DNA of 64,000 nt from Takakia lepidozioides (lineage: Eukaryota > Streptophyta > Takakiopsida > Takakiales > Takakiaceae): positions 44,762,001-44,826,000 of the forward strand of contig CM060731.1 of NCBI GenBank assembly GCA_030704615.1. Reading direction: 5' to 3'. Positions 10,660 through 21,990 of this stretch are shown here, piece by piece. The position numbers and the translations under genes were made by a program. How positions within the stretch are numbered: the first letter of the stretch is position 1; each line of letters starts with the position of its first letter. The notes below the pieces were generated by a model that saw only the letters and a program-made list of their open reading frames with translations, made no database searches and was not told where the DNA came from.

Positions 10660-11290
10660 CGCCCCCCTAGCTGGTGATTAGGTCCCTCTAACACCTGATA
10701 GCTGACAAGTATCCACCTCAATAAAATCATCGTTTGGTCTTCAATCGCACATGTCCCAGTATCTAAAGTCAATAGATCAAGAGGTCGGGTGCAAAAGTAG
10801 CCCCATCGTTACTTGCCTTTGTGCAATCCATGATCTTCAATTAAGTATCCATGGCGTTGAGCTAGACCTTGGATCATTTGTCAATTCCACCATTGTCATG
10901 CCCACTACCTATGTCCAAGGCATCGTGGACACAACCATTCTCCACTAGGAACCTCCTCAAGTGGCGGTGTGTCAAGCATCCCATGTGCCACCTCCTTGAG
11001 CATTTGTCACACACCAACATGGTCACGGCACCACCAACATGCCCACATAGCATGCAACGCAACCCCGCAAGTACCACTACAAGGTTGGGATCTATCCTCC
11101 CATCCATATGTGGAAGGTGACATGGCGCACAATTGCGCACATGGTCCTTCCATACCATGCCATCTCAACCCTCCAGAATCAACACTCCTGAAGGCAACAC
11201 CTCCCGGACCCTTAGAATCACACGTCCTGCTGTGACATCCAAACTTGACGTCTAGGAGTTACCTTTTGTTTTCAAAGTTCATCTTTTTAA
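10660..11290. other. Probable 3' flank or LTR of element III
   Basis: No supported gene. The sequence runs into the integrase end of element III. The span 10574-11240 has TGTC...GACA ends (TGTCGTGC to GCTGTGACA) and could be its LTR, but I found no matching second copy near 24.7-26.2 kb. Confidence 0.3.
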
Positions 11291-11297
11291 GTGCGGA

Positions 11298-11994
11298 TTA
11301 TTCCCATATTTGATACACATAGTCCCCAGGGTGGAAACGCCGATCACCAGGCCGATATCCCCCTCCACGTATAATGGCGTACCTCAATGTGTCTTGGTGT
11401 TGGGCAATAGCAAGGTTCTCAAAAGCCATAGGCATGACTCTCTTGAACAACTCTGCCCGCTGGGCACATGCTTGTCCACACATCGGATCATCAAGGTTGA
11501 GAACTACTGCAGTCTCCTTGCGAATAGATGCAGGCAAATCTGGCTCTCGGCCAAAGAGAAGGAAATAAGGCAAGAACGAGGCAAGTGAAGTTTGTTTGCT
11601 AAACGTAGCCCATGGCCAACCAAGGTAGCTGAAGGTCCCAATCTCCTAAGTGTCCCTTCTGCAAGCCATACTTGTGCAAGCCATACTTGTGCAAGCCTCG
11701 CTTGACTGTTTGTACAACCCTCTCTGCCAGGCCATCAGCCTCGGGATGATCCCGAGAAGTAGTGCGGTGATCTATCAAGGCTTGCCCACACAAAGCCTGA
11801 AACTCCCCCAAGAACTCTCTCCTCTGGTCCGTGAGTACCTCGGCTGGAGCACCAAATTGGCTAAGCACTCGATCTAAGAATGCATACGCAGCCCCCTCAC
11901 TTGCCTTGTCAGGCAATGCCACCAGTTCAATCCACTTGGAGAAATGTTTCACCATCACCAGCACATACTTGTTATGGCGAATCGTTAGTGACAA
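11298..11994 (-). pseudogene. Element III integrase
   Basis: Core block VLVMVKHFSKWIELVALPDK with the second catalytic Asp region VLTDQRREFLGEF (normally DxGxEF) and the catalytic Glu region HPEADGLAERVVQTVKRG (11599-11994). A C-terminal part in another frame (11298-11573) has PYFLLFGREPDLP and GGYRPGDRRFHPGDYVY, typical of gypsy integrases. At 11661-11697 a 15-bp unit is tandemly duplicated in frame (GLHKYGLHKYGLQKG), unusual within this helix. One frameshift separates the two parts. Confidence 0.9.
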
Positions 11995-12066
11995 TGGGCC
12001 TGCAAAGAACCCTTAATCTTTTGGGGAACTACTTTAAAACTCATGTTCCTTCCGGAGGCCAGAATT

Positions 12067-13600
12067 CTATCTGAGCGGGAGACCATGGCGTACCAATCGC
12101 GCTCGTTGTGTTGGATGATGCACAAACCTCACTCGTCCATCCTCCCATACTCGGAGTAGGTGAGTCCCCTCCCACTTGAACCTCTTGGCTCGTTGTAGGA
12201 TCTGATCTCTCTCCTTAGCAGTCACACTGGCTGTTTTCTCTCTAGTACAAATATAGGCCAACAGTGCTGCATCTTCATGCACATCCTTAGCACCACTAAG
12301 CTCCTCACTGATCTCCGGATCATCATGCACACCATCTACATGACCAATGCTATGGGATGGACCAGCTTGAGCTCCCATTGCTAGGATGCACAAAAAGGCA
12401 GATGCTTGCCATCCTGGCACCATCTCCTCATCCGTCTCACCATGCCACCGAGCTCCAGTATCATCATGCTCGCTCGTGCATGGATTACGACTCAATCCAT
12501 CTGCATCCTGATTGACAATACCGGCTCGATGCACCACCTGAAAGTCGTATTCTTGAAGCATAAGTGCCCACCGTGCAAGCTTCCATGTAAGCTTGTCTGA
12601 CTCCAAACCACTTCAATGGTTGGTGATCCGTGACAAGGTGAAGATTGCCATAGAGGTAGCATCTGAAATGTGCCACTGCCCATACCGCCTAGACACTCCC
12701 CTTCATAGGAACTATACGTCGCCTCGGCATCATTGTTTGAGCGGCTAGCATATGCCACTACGAACTCTCTTCCCTCATCATCCATCTTTGTGTGCACTGC
12801 CCCAATCCCCAGCATACTCCAATCCGTATGTAGCTGGAAAGGCCGCCCCCGAATAGGCCGCCTCAGAATAGGTGCAGACATCAATCGAGCTTTGAGTTCC
12901 TCAAAGGCTTCCTCCTGCTCCTCCTCCCACTGCCACTCCTGACCCACCTTGGTCAACTTAGCAAGAGCCTCAATGCTGCTAAATCCCTTGACAAACCGTC
13001 GATAGTAGTTTGCCAACCCCATGAAAGCACGAACTCTGCTAACATCTATGGGGCATGGAATGCGTGCAATGGCCTCCACCTTCGTCTTTTGAACACCCAA
13101 TCCTCTAGGGTATATCATGTGGCCCAGATACTCAATCTGGTTGTGGAAGAACTTGCACTTCCCAGGGTGCAATTTCAACCCATGCACTCTCAAGCGCGCT
13201 CAAACACCACTGAAGGTGTCTCTCTCTCATGCTCCTCAACCGTAGCACTAAAGACGATGATGTCATCAATGTAACACCGGGCAAAGTCTAGCCCCACGAG
13301 AATCCTATCCATAACCCTCTGAAACTCTGCAGGAGCATTCTTCAACCAAACGGTAGGAAGCGCCATTGGTACAAGCAATCCTTCCCATGTTGGTCAATCC
13401 CCCAGAATGCCGTCTTTTGCTTGTCAGACTCTTTGATTGGCAACTGGTGGTAACCGGATCGCAAATCCAATGTGCTAAACACCTTCGCATGCCCAATGGC
13501 ATCAAAGATTTCCTCTGGAGTTGGCATGACATATCTATCGGACTTAGTCTGACGGTTCACAGGACGATAGTCCCCACACATCCTTCTTTCTATCCATCGC
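12067..13600 (-). pseudogene. Element III reverse transcriptase and RNase H
   Basis: Reverse transcriptase motifs in order on the minus strand: CGDYRPVNRQTKSDRY and [15 protein letters not shown] (13580-13430), then CYIDDIIVFS with the catalytic YIDD (13275-13245), HPGKCKFFHNQIEYLGHMI (~13165-13110) and RRFVKGFSSI. RNase H follows with FQLHTDWSMLGIGAV and VVAYASRSNNDAEATYSSYE (12840-12700). The zinc-binding and linker region runs to 12067. Three frames are used, so it is not intact. Confidence 0.92.
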
Positions 13601-13807
13601 CATAGATATCCTTCTTAGTTGGCATCACCGTTGCCGAGGCATACTCCCCGCCTGACAACTCCACCAATCCAGCTTCGAACAACTCCATAGTCCGTGACTG
13701 AATCAATGACCTCTCTCATGTCACTATAACCGGTAGGGCCTTCGAAAGATTGGCATGTCACTTGCCAAATCATACGAATCTCCTGACCCTTCAAACTCCC
13801 AAATCCT

Positions 13808-14116
13808 TCAAACCGAAGGCAAGCAATTTCTATAAGCCCTTAGAATTGTTGATCCTCCGTCTCTCTCCTCCGGTGACTGTAGGTCCAATATCTGGTTCCC
13901 AATTGTCCTCAGTGATGCAACCTTGGGTACATCAGGCTTGGGGGGTAGGAAGAGCGAATCATTTGGGTTGCTAGATAGCAACCTCTTGGGCCTTGTCCGT
14001 CCATCTGACTGTGGGCGTAGCCTCCACTTGCTCTGCTCTGCTATAACCCTTGAGAACATCCTCTGGAAGAAACATTCCACCTCTTCAAAAACATTAGTCA
14101 CCACCTTGGCCTCCAC
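13808..14116 (-). pseudogene. Element III linker between methyltransferase and RT
   Basis: An open stretch with a serine/proline-rich, charged composition (SNPNDSLFLPPKPDVPKVAS). No domain is recognised. It sits between the methyltransferase C-terminus and the reverse transcriptase and may be a polyprotein linker. Confidence 0.4.
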
Positions 14117-14339
14117 TGATCCTCAGTGTATGGCTCTCCCCACTTCCTCATATTGTTGTTTGAGAGATCCAAGGACTCTCTCTTTCCGCATCTCTCCACT
14201 CTGCCATGGGTGTTTGCACCCCTGATCCTGTGCTCGCCCCCACTCACTGCCTCAACCGTCCCGTGTGGCAGAGGGGATACCTATACCAAATGGGAGTGTA
14301 GAGTAGCCACCACTGTCTGCAACCTCCGTTGCTCAGCCA

Positions 14340-15260
14340 TGCACAAGCCATGACTCATGTCAAGCTTTAGATCCATAGCTTGACCCAAGACATGTCGGCG
14401 TGATGTCTGGCACAACTGTAGTGCCCGTGGCAAATCCCATTGCCCGCTCTCGCTCATCTACATGGGCTCCACCACTTGCTGTAGCACACTGTCCCAATCA
14501 ACCCAGGACCGATGTCTCGAAGCATGACGAGGGAAAGCTCATGACGTAGGCAGGCCGCACTGGCTACCCCACTCGATTTACCACTGCTAGAGGTAGACGG
14601 TCATCATGTCGCACCCTCTGTGGTTGCCTCCCTTGGTCCAAAATGCCCTCAACTGTGAGATTGGGTGGCCGTTGAATGGAATCGTATGCTCTCTTGAGCA
14701 GCTCTGGTGGTGCAAGATTGGTCCACCACAATCGAGGTCGATACGCTCGTGATCCCACCGCTGTTGCATCCAATAGCACCGCCGATCCAATCCAAGACCG
14801 CACCTGATGCACACTGGCCATAACCCTGGCCCGAGAGTCCCCCATAGGAACATTCTCCAAGATATAGACTAGAGGTTGCACTTGCCTCGTCTGCAAGTCA
14901 CAACACACCCTCAACATCTCCCAAAACAAATGTGATCGTGCATCATGCAAGCCGTTCCCATGACCTGCGGAGAGTGTCCTTGGCAAGGCCATCCAGCTTT
15001 CATCAAGTCAGTGGCACCATGCCGGTCCAAATCAGCCGTCCCCAACAAGGTAATGTCTGTTGGCAAGGCCTTTTGATATCCTTGAATTGTTGAGAGAGGC
15101 AACAACTCAGGATACCGGTGTGTGAGCAAGACGATATGGCGCATAGAAATACGCCGAGCTATCTCATCCTTCTCCACATACAAGTACTTGCATACTTTAA
15201 TCCCAACTTGCAACACTCCTGCAAGCCCAGTGCTCATGTCTCCAAACAGGTCTAGCAAAC
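14340..15260 (-). pseudogene. Retrotransposon-encoded DNMT3-like cytosine-5 DNA methyltransferase
   Basis: Transfers methyl groups from S-adenosylmethionine to cytosine in DNA. Motifs appear in conventional order. Motif I is LDLFGDMSTGLAGVLQVGIK with an acidic VEKD (15255-15170). Motif IV is GWPCQGHS with the catalytic Cys of PCQ (14971-14994). GNGLHDARSHLFWEMLRV follows (~14950-14900). Motif VI is ILENVP (14846-14863). A DNMT3-type RAYRPRLWWTNL block is at 14714-14753. A motif IX/X-type ERERAMGFATGTT and LGQAMDL are at ~14456-14385. The DARS..LF..M and R.R..W.NL forms resemble DNMT3 more than CMT or MET1. At least two frameshifts (just after PCQ and after ~14570) break the frame. It lies between protease and RT in the same orientation, so it belongs to the element. 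Confidence 0.85.
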
Positions 15261-15476
15261 AATCCCTGAGTCAGGTGGTTGCCATGTAATGGGCACTGTA
15301 TCCAAAGAGCTAACTGAGGAGGTCCAGTGATGTCACTGAACTCCCCTCACTCACCAATGGATAGGCCTCCTGCCTGCTGGTGCACCACTCGTCTGCTACT
15401 CGATGCAAATCCTAACTGTACCCCACAGTGTAATATGAACAGACACATGAGGAAGCAAATCAGCCTTGTATGCCAA

Positions 15477-16190
15477 TTATTTGTCCTCATCAGGTGGTGG
15501 CCTATTATATGCATGGCTATTGCCCTCCAAGAGCTCACCACCCCAAGCCACCACCCCTGAGAATGCAGCCAATGTGGGCATCATGTTCCTATGATCCACC
15601 GCTACATTCCCAATAAACCGCACTGGGAGTAGTGCACACCGCCTCCCTAACTGCCATTCCGGCCTGTAGGATGTCGTTTCCTCGTTTCCCCTCCCAAAAA
15701 GTCCAAAGTAAAGCCCATCGGGTATAACACGCCCCATCAACAAGCACATCATAAGACATCACTCCGTTAATGGCTTTTAGCTCTCATCACAGAGCCATCT
15801 GTAGGATGATCTGGCTGCAATCGAATGAAGAGCTCATGGCGTGTAATCCCTCGTGCCTTCTCCAAACCGCCCAAAGATGTTTGAATTTGGAAAAGACAAG
15901 GCTCCAAGTCCGCCTCTGTAAGGGCCTAGCCGACAATTGTTGCTCTCCCCAACATCAATGGCTCTACTCCCAAGTCCAACAAGACCCGTAGTGGCCTATA
16001 CCTCTTTCCAGTTGGGCCACCCAATTGAAATACTCCATCCTGATTGTCCACCAGGACTACCCCAGGAGTCACCAGCTGTGCTCAATGGCTGGCCTAGCTG
16101 GCAACTCCTGCAACCTTGCAGCTGCCGCTTGCCATGGCGCAGCTGTGGCTATTTTCACCCTTGAATCCAAGGCATCCATGCACTGCACCT
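15477..16190 (-). pseudogene. Element III protease-like region
   Basis: On the minus strand KRYRPLRVLLDLGVEPLML at ~15995-15951 resembles a retropepsin active site with DLG in place of the usual D[ST]G, followed by GRATIVGLGL. A conserved-looking stretch runs on to DVLVDGACYT (~15740). The frame then changes. It joins gag on the far side of element II. Confidence 0.6.
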
Positions 16191-16197
16191 GATCCGC

Positions 16198-16925
16198 TGT
16201 CGCACACCTCAGTTCGGTAAACTCCCCTTCAAGTCATAGTTACTCGCTTTGATGCGCGCGCCTGACTCCCAACCTGGCCGCCGGGCCAACTTGGAGTTTC
16301 GGCTGCTCACCGGGACATAACGGTCCCCTTCCGCTTCCCTCTAAACCCTCCACCTATTTGGGACTAGGAGAATTCCCTTTGGTAGATGGCAGTCCGGAAC
16401 AGCTCCCCACTCTTTGGTCGCTTTCCGGCTCGCTCGCTTACTCACTAGTTTTTGGTCACCAACGGGCTTGCACCGTTCTCGGGGTTACTACTCCCTATAT
16501 ATACTTCTGTAGCTGTCCGCGGGGGTTTCATAACCAGCCATGCCATTTTATGGCGAACCACCACGAAAACCCTCGACTCCCGGTGGTGAGTCGCGGTGAG
16601 TCTTGGCCCACTCACCGCGGCCCCAATGGACCGTGATGAGTCCCAAGACTCCCCACGACTCCCACCTCGAGGTCTCCACCCCATGGTGAGTCCTATGCCA
16701 CCCCCACTAAGTCCCACACTAAGCTACCACCACCCCTTGTGGAGCCACCTCCACACCGCAACCCGGTGTGCGGGGCTCCACCTAGTGAGCGCCTCCGCCT
16801 CCTTGAGTGCCTTGGGCACTCAAGGGTGCTTCAGCCCCCCATACCTATCGCTGCCGCTGCCCCCACCACAGGGGCAGCCCCTCATGTGTCCCGACCCCCT
16901 GCCCTCAAGGCAAAGGGCCGCGACA
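16198..16925 (-). repeat. Element II LTR (3' LTR relative to coding strand)
   Basis: A 728-bp LTR with TGTCGC...CGCGACA ends. It is more similar to its partner at 21981-22702 than to the LTRs of element I (shared TGTCGCACACCTCAGTTCGG start). Confidence 0.93.
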
Positions 16926-17774
16926 CACACCCCTACCAACAGGGAGTCGATGTCCTCATCGACTTGTCCATTTTGTAGAAACGAACATCCAAGTTGTGGC
17001 GTCCCACATCAAGGAGTTTGTTTCCGTACCATGGCGTCCCATGGCAAAGAACCAAACCCCACACTTGACTCCACTCTCCACTAGCTAGTTCGGCCGACTT
17101 CCTCCAAGTCCCGGCCAAGGGTGGAGCCTCTCCAGCTCTCTCCCAGTGCACTCTTCTTGGCCTACTTCAAGGCCAAGGAACGATCCTCCCCGAGGATCGA
17201 ATCGCCTTACTGCAACAACATTGCTTGCGATCGCTCATGATGCCGCTTTTGGCATCACCTTGAGCAAGGGTTCACCTGGAACCCTCTTTGACTAGGAAGA
17301 TAACCTTGAACCAACCGTGCGCCCCAATCACTACAATTGGGTCCGCCTTGGAATGCTGGCCTGAGGTACGGGAACACGCCGAAGCCGCACTACTACTTCG
17401 TCCCGAGGCTACACGATTATAGTACGTGAACGGAAGCACGTAGCTTCCGCGTTAGCCCGCACTACAAGGCAACCCCCTCGGTAGCGCAGTTATAGTACGC
17501 GCACGCGCCAGGTGCGCACTAGCACTGGAACTCCCAAATGAGGCGCAAGTTTCCTTGCCCCTTGGATGGGAGTCACCCGATTTCGGCACTGCGCAAACAC
17601 ACGATTAACCCAATTTACCTCTCCACTTTTGTAAGCTAGCATGCATTCTACACACCAGCCAACCACACCATGCATCACCATTCCAAACACAATAGGACGC
17701 ACATATTTGGAACCCATTTCCCTTATCACAATTTTTGTACAATACAAGTTTTTGCAATCGGATTCTTGAGCTAG
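16926..17774 (-). other. Element II 3' untranslated region
   Basis: Non-coding stretch homologous to 3445-4290 of element I. No gene seen. Confidence 0.65.
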
Positions 17775-19307
17775 CTAAACCGGGCTAAGCATGCATTTCC
17801 TCCCCCACGCTCCAAGGTTGATGTCCCCATCAACGCTTCTTCCGCTTTTGAGGTCGCCCTTCGAACGCTGCAAACTGCCTCGGATGCGTTTTCCCATTTC
17901 TGAGGCACGCACCCAATGCCTCCACAAGATGATAGCCCTTCCATTTGACGAGATACTCCGTTTCTCGGTTCTTGAACCTCCTCGACTTAAGTATTGCCTC
18001 CACCTCGTACTCGGGTTCATTTTCATGATCCATCAGCATAGGTGGCGGACGCAACACTTGCTGCCGATTCGGACGTGCTTCATCTTTGAAGTAAGGCTTC
18101 AAAAGGGAGACATGGAATACTGGGTGCACCTTGCTGTTTGCTGGCAGCTCCAATTCATACACATCCTCATTCATAACCCTCCGAATGCGAAAGGGACCCG
18201 CATACGGAGGTACGAACTTCGGACTCATTTCCGGAGGTAGTCGAAATTCTTGATGTTCAACCAGACCTTTGTGCCTGCCTCAAACTTCACTTCCCTCCGC
18301 TTCCGATTCGCCTGCCTTTCATACCGTTTCCTAGCTTTGGCAATGTTGTACTTTGCGAGCTTCAACAAACGCTCGCGTTCTTCCAGTACCGCCGCTACTG
18401 CCGGTTCCTCAACGTCCTGGGCGGCCCAACTTGTCGGCACCAGAGGTGCTTTTCCATAGACCAACACAAAAGGGGAAACTCCCGTCGCGGAGTGTTCTGT
18501 GTTATTATAACAGAACTCTGCCGCGTCTAAGTGTTCCATCCAGTCTGATTGGTCTGCCGACACGTAATTCCGCAAGAATTGCTTCACTACGGAATTCACT
18601 CTTTCCGTTTGGCCGTCCGTCGTAGGTCGGAAGGCGGTGCTCATCTTCAGCCTCGTCCCCATCTTCTTCCAAAGTGCTCTCCAGAATTTACTCGTAAACT
18701 TTGGGTCGCGGTCCGAGACAATATCCTTCGGGACTCCATGATGCTTTAAGACGTGGGCGAAGTAAAGTCGCCCTGTCTCCTGCGCAGTAGCCGTCTCCTT
18801 GGTGGGGATGAAATGGGCCATTTTACTGAACCTATCTACCACCACCATGATTGCATCGAATCCTTTTGACAGCGGCATAGCAGTCATGAAATCCATCGAG
18901 ACGCTTTCCCAAGTCCCCTCTGGAATCGGCAAGGGTTGTAACAGCCCCGCTTGCTTTTTATACTCGCTCCGGTTTTGTTGGCATGTGGTGCATGTCTTTA
19001 CATACTCCTCTGCCTCCTCCCTCAGTTTGGGCCAGAAATACTCTTTCTTCAAGAGTGCCGCAGTGCGCTTGGCTCCACCGTGGCCCGCAAGCGGGCTATC
19101 ATGGCATTCTCTCAAGAGACTATCCCTGATCCCTCCCTTTGGCACATAGAGACGTTTTTGCTTATACCAGAGCAGTCCGTTTTGCAAGTGGAACTGCGAT
19201 TTAACCCCCATTCTCAAGTTCTGCATCACGCACTTTGCCAGCTCATCCTTCCGGCAAGCCTTCCGGATCTTCCTTTGGAGCGCCGTCTCGCCCTTGTACA
19301 CCAACAA
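17775..19307 (-). CDS. Element II integrase with C-terminal chromodomain
   Basis: A long frame (19307-18225) with the zinc region HDSPLAGHGGAKRTAALLKK...CTTCQQNRSEYK, the catalytic core [25 protein letters not shown] and AFRPTTDGQTERVN, and the start of the C-terminal SH3-like part (WLNIKNFDYL). A one-base shift near 18235 leads into 18228-17830 with GPFRIRRVMNEDVYELELP. It ends in a chromodomain: EYEVEAILKSRRFKNRETEY and LVKWKGYH. Chromodomain integrases can be tethered to methylated histone H3 in chromatin. Apart from the shift at ~18235 the frame is intact. Confidence 0.93.
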
Positions 19308-20140
19308 GAGCTGCTGCTTCTACTTAAAGCATCGGCCACCACATTGTCCCGTCCCGGTTTGTACTGGATATCCACGTCGAACACTGCCAAAGTATCTTGC
19401 CACCTAAGTTGTTTTGGGGACAACTTGGGCTGCGTGGCAAATACTTCACCCGTGACATTGTCCGTGAACACCTTCACTGGGTTGGAACCAACATAGTGGC
19501 GCCAGAGTTCAAGGCAATGTACCACCGCCTTCATCTCTTTTTCGTGCGTCGGCCACCGTCGCTCCACTTCATCAGTTTCTTACTTTCGTAAGCCACTGGA
19601 CGTCCATCTTGCATAAGTAACACCCCCAATTGCGAAGTCCGATGCATCTGTATGAATCTCAAACGGACGATCGAACTCCGGGATTTTTAAGACTGGAGCT
19701 TCCGTCATCCGCTGCTTCAATTCAGCAAAAGCTTGGCCACAAAATGTGTTCCATACCCAGACTTTGGATTTACACAGAAGGTCCGACAGCGGCCCCGCGA
19801 TCTTGGCGAAATTTCTCACATACTTCCGGTAATAGGAGGCGAGTCCTAGGAAGGATCGCACTCCCCGAAGTCGGAGGCTCCCAGTCCAAGATCGCCCTCA
19901 CCTTTCTGTCATCCATTTTGATCCCATCCTGTGTAATCACGTGCCCCAAGAACTCCACTTTTGTGACCCCGAATTCGCACTTTGAAGCTTTGGCATACAG
20001 CTTCCCTTCTTCGTAATTTTTGGAACACACCCTTTGAGGTGCTCCAGGTGCTCCTCCTTTGTTTTCGAGTACACCAAGATGTCGTCGATGTACACGATCA
20101 CAAAGTCATCCAACCACTCCTGGAAAAGGCTGTTCATCAT
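19226..20140 (-). pseudogene. Element II reverse transcriptase (partial) and RNase H
   Basis: The YIDD block ([18 protein letters not shown], ~20110) and downstream thumb ([20 protein letters not shown]) are present. The fingers/palm entry of the enzyme is deleted. RNase H parts PFEIHTDASDFAIGG (~19660) and VDIQYKPGRDNVVADALSR (~19350) follow. Several frameshifts occur. Without its N-terminal part this RT cannot be active. Confidence 0.9.
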
Positions 20141-20225
20141 CGTGCTAAATGTCGCTGGTGCATGGTGAGCCCAAAAGGCATCACCAAGAACTCATATGAA
20201 CCATACCTTGTCCTGCACGCGGTCT

Positions 20226-20236
20226 TCTCCTCTCAC
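20226..20236 (-). other. Internal deletion junction in element II
   Basis: GGTCTTCTCCTCTCACTTCT joins sequences that lie ~460 bp apart in element I (around 6741 and 7201). Element I has CTTCTCCT at both deletion ends (6734-6741 and 7194-7201), so the junction shows microhomology. Confidence 0.8.
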
Positions 20237-20513
20237 TTCTCTAATGTAAAGCAAAAACTGGGACTCGTGTGTCTCCTCCACGGCCCACTCCTTTGCTGAT
20301 AGAGGTTTATTCGCCCTCCCACGGATTTGGGCGTTTCCGACACTCGTAAAACCTCGCCACCATTCCCACATGGCAGCGTGACTACTCTCTTGCGGCCATC
20401 TATGACCGCTCCGGATTTGCTCAAAAGGTCATTCCCAAATGAGATCCACTCCATCGATCTCGCAGATAGTGAAATTCTCACGTCCCTCCCAACTCCCCAG
20501 TTGAAGAGGAACA

Positions 20514-21990
20514 TCAACGCCAACCTTGTCGCCAACTGAGGTTCTCCTTTGGCAGAGCGCACCTCAACATAGAGGCCCCCACGTCACTTGTCGGGAGTCC
20601 CAACTTTCGCGCCGCCGCCGGCGTCATGAAGGAGTGCGACGCTCCTGTGTCCACCAACAACGACACATTAGTTCCGGATATTATCCCATCCACGAACAAT
20701 AACTGACTCCCTTTTCGTAAGGCGCCAGTTTCCTGATACAACTCACAAGAAAATTTGCCTACCTTGCAAGTCCTGGCGACCACCGCTTCCACCAAGCGAC
20801 TGATGGTATCTTCCGACAGCTCCGTGGTCGCCCGAGTCATGTTCAATTGCCGGGCTTCGTGCACTTCTTGGCCATGTGCCCGGGCTCCCCGCAATTGAAA
20901 CACACTCCATCAAAGGTCGCCTTCTGTCCGCCATAAGTCGCTCCACCCGCTTTTCCTTTCGAAGCACCGGGTGCCGCCTTGACGTTTGAAGGACCTCCCT
21001 TCGATTTCCACGTGCCATTTTCGCCGCGTGGCCTATCCCACTTCTTTTCCGGTCGGGAGGAGTCACCTTCCCGCCGGGTCTTCTTGTGGTTCAGCTCCGT
21101 ACGGCCTTGTCTCTCACCCTTAGGGACATCCGAGAAACATTCAGCTCTCTCAATTGCCTCGTTCAAAGTCTTGGGTGGCTTCTCCTCCAACTTCCGCCTA
21201 GCCCATGGGGCCAGTCCCGCCACAAAGTTGAAGACCATTTCTGGTTCTGCCATGTCCGCGACTTCGAGTAACAGCACATTGAAAGCCTGGACATACCCCC
21301 GAATGTCATCTGTTTGCTTCAAATTCCTCATCTTGTCCCGGGCAAGCCAGGATGCGTTGAGGGGCACAAACTGTCTCTTCATCAATTCCTTGAACTCACT
21401 CCAGTTCAAGGTTTCCGGGCTTGGGCCTCGGTCCGTGAAGGCGTTTCTGCCACCATTGTTGAGCATAGCCCCTCAAATAGGTGGGAGCCACTTCCACCCG
21501 ACTCCTCGTCACTCAACTTGGCCGCCCGGAAGTACTGCTCTAGCTCCAGGAGCCAGGTGTTGAGTGCCTTCCGGTTTCGAAACGCCTCGAAGGTGCCGGG
21601 TTCCTTAGGCTTCACCTTAAACTTTGCCTTGGTGGAAGTGGCATTAGCCGCCTTCAACACGTCTTTCAACGTCCCGCCAACTGCGCCAACAACCCTTCCC
21701 AAAAGGCTGCCGGCATGGGAGGCATCTCTTGGTTTGTCGGAGCTCTCAAAGATTCCTCGGGCTCCGACTCCTCGGATTCCTCCTGCGCTCTGAGCGGCCT
21801 CGTTTTCGGAAACATTAATCGCTTCCTCAAACGGCCGCCTCGGTGACACGTCGCCCCCATCGGGCTCACCGGGATCATCATCTTTTGGGCCGTTCCGCTT
21901 TCGCTTCGGCTTGGCCCGACCCCATGATGAGGCCAATCCCAAGGACGATCGCGTACTGAACTCTAGGCTCTGATACCAAGTGTCGCACAC
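20514..21990 (-). pseudogene. Element II gag and protease
   Basis: A gag frame at 21466-20843 has the capsid-like FKELMKRQFVPLNASWLARD, GLAPWARRKLEEKPPKTL and the CCHC knuckle CFNCGEPGHMAKKC (~20900). A second frame at 20903-20514 has the retropepsin site SLLVDTGASHSFMTPAAARK (~20670). The N-terminal frame (21990-21406) begins inside the LTR/primer-site zone, so its true start is unclear. Frameshifts split gag from its N-terminus and from the protease. Confidence 0.9.
21967..21978 (-). promoter_or_regulatory. Element II primer binding site (tRNA-iMet)
   Basis: The minus strand reads TGGTATCAGAGC two bases inside the LTR, identical to element I. Confidence 0.95.
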
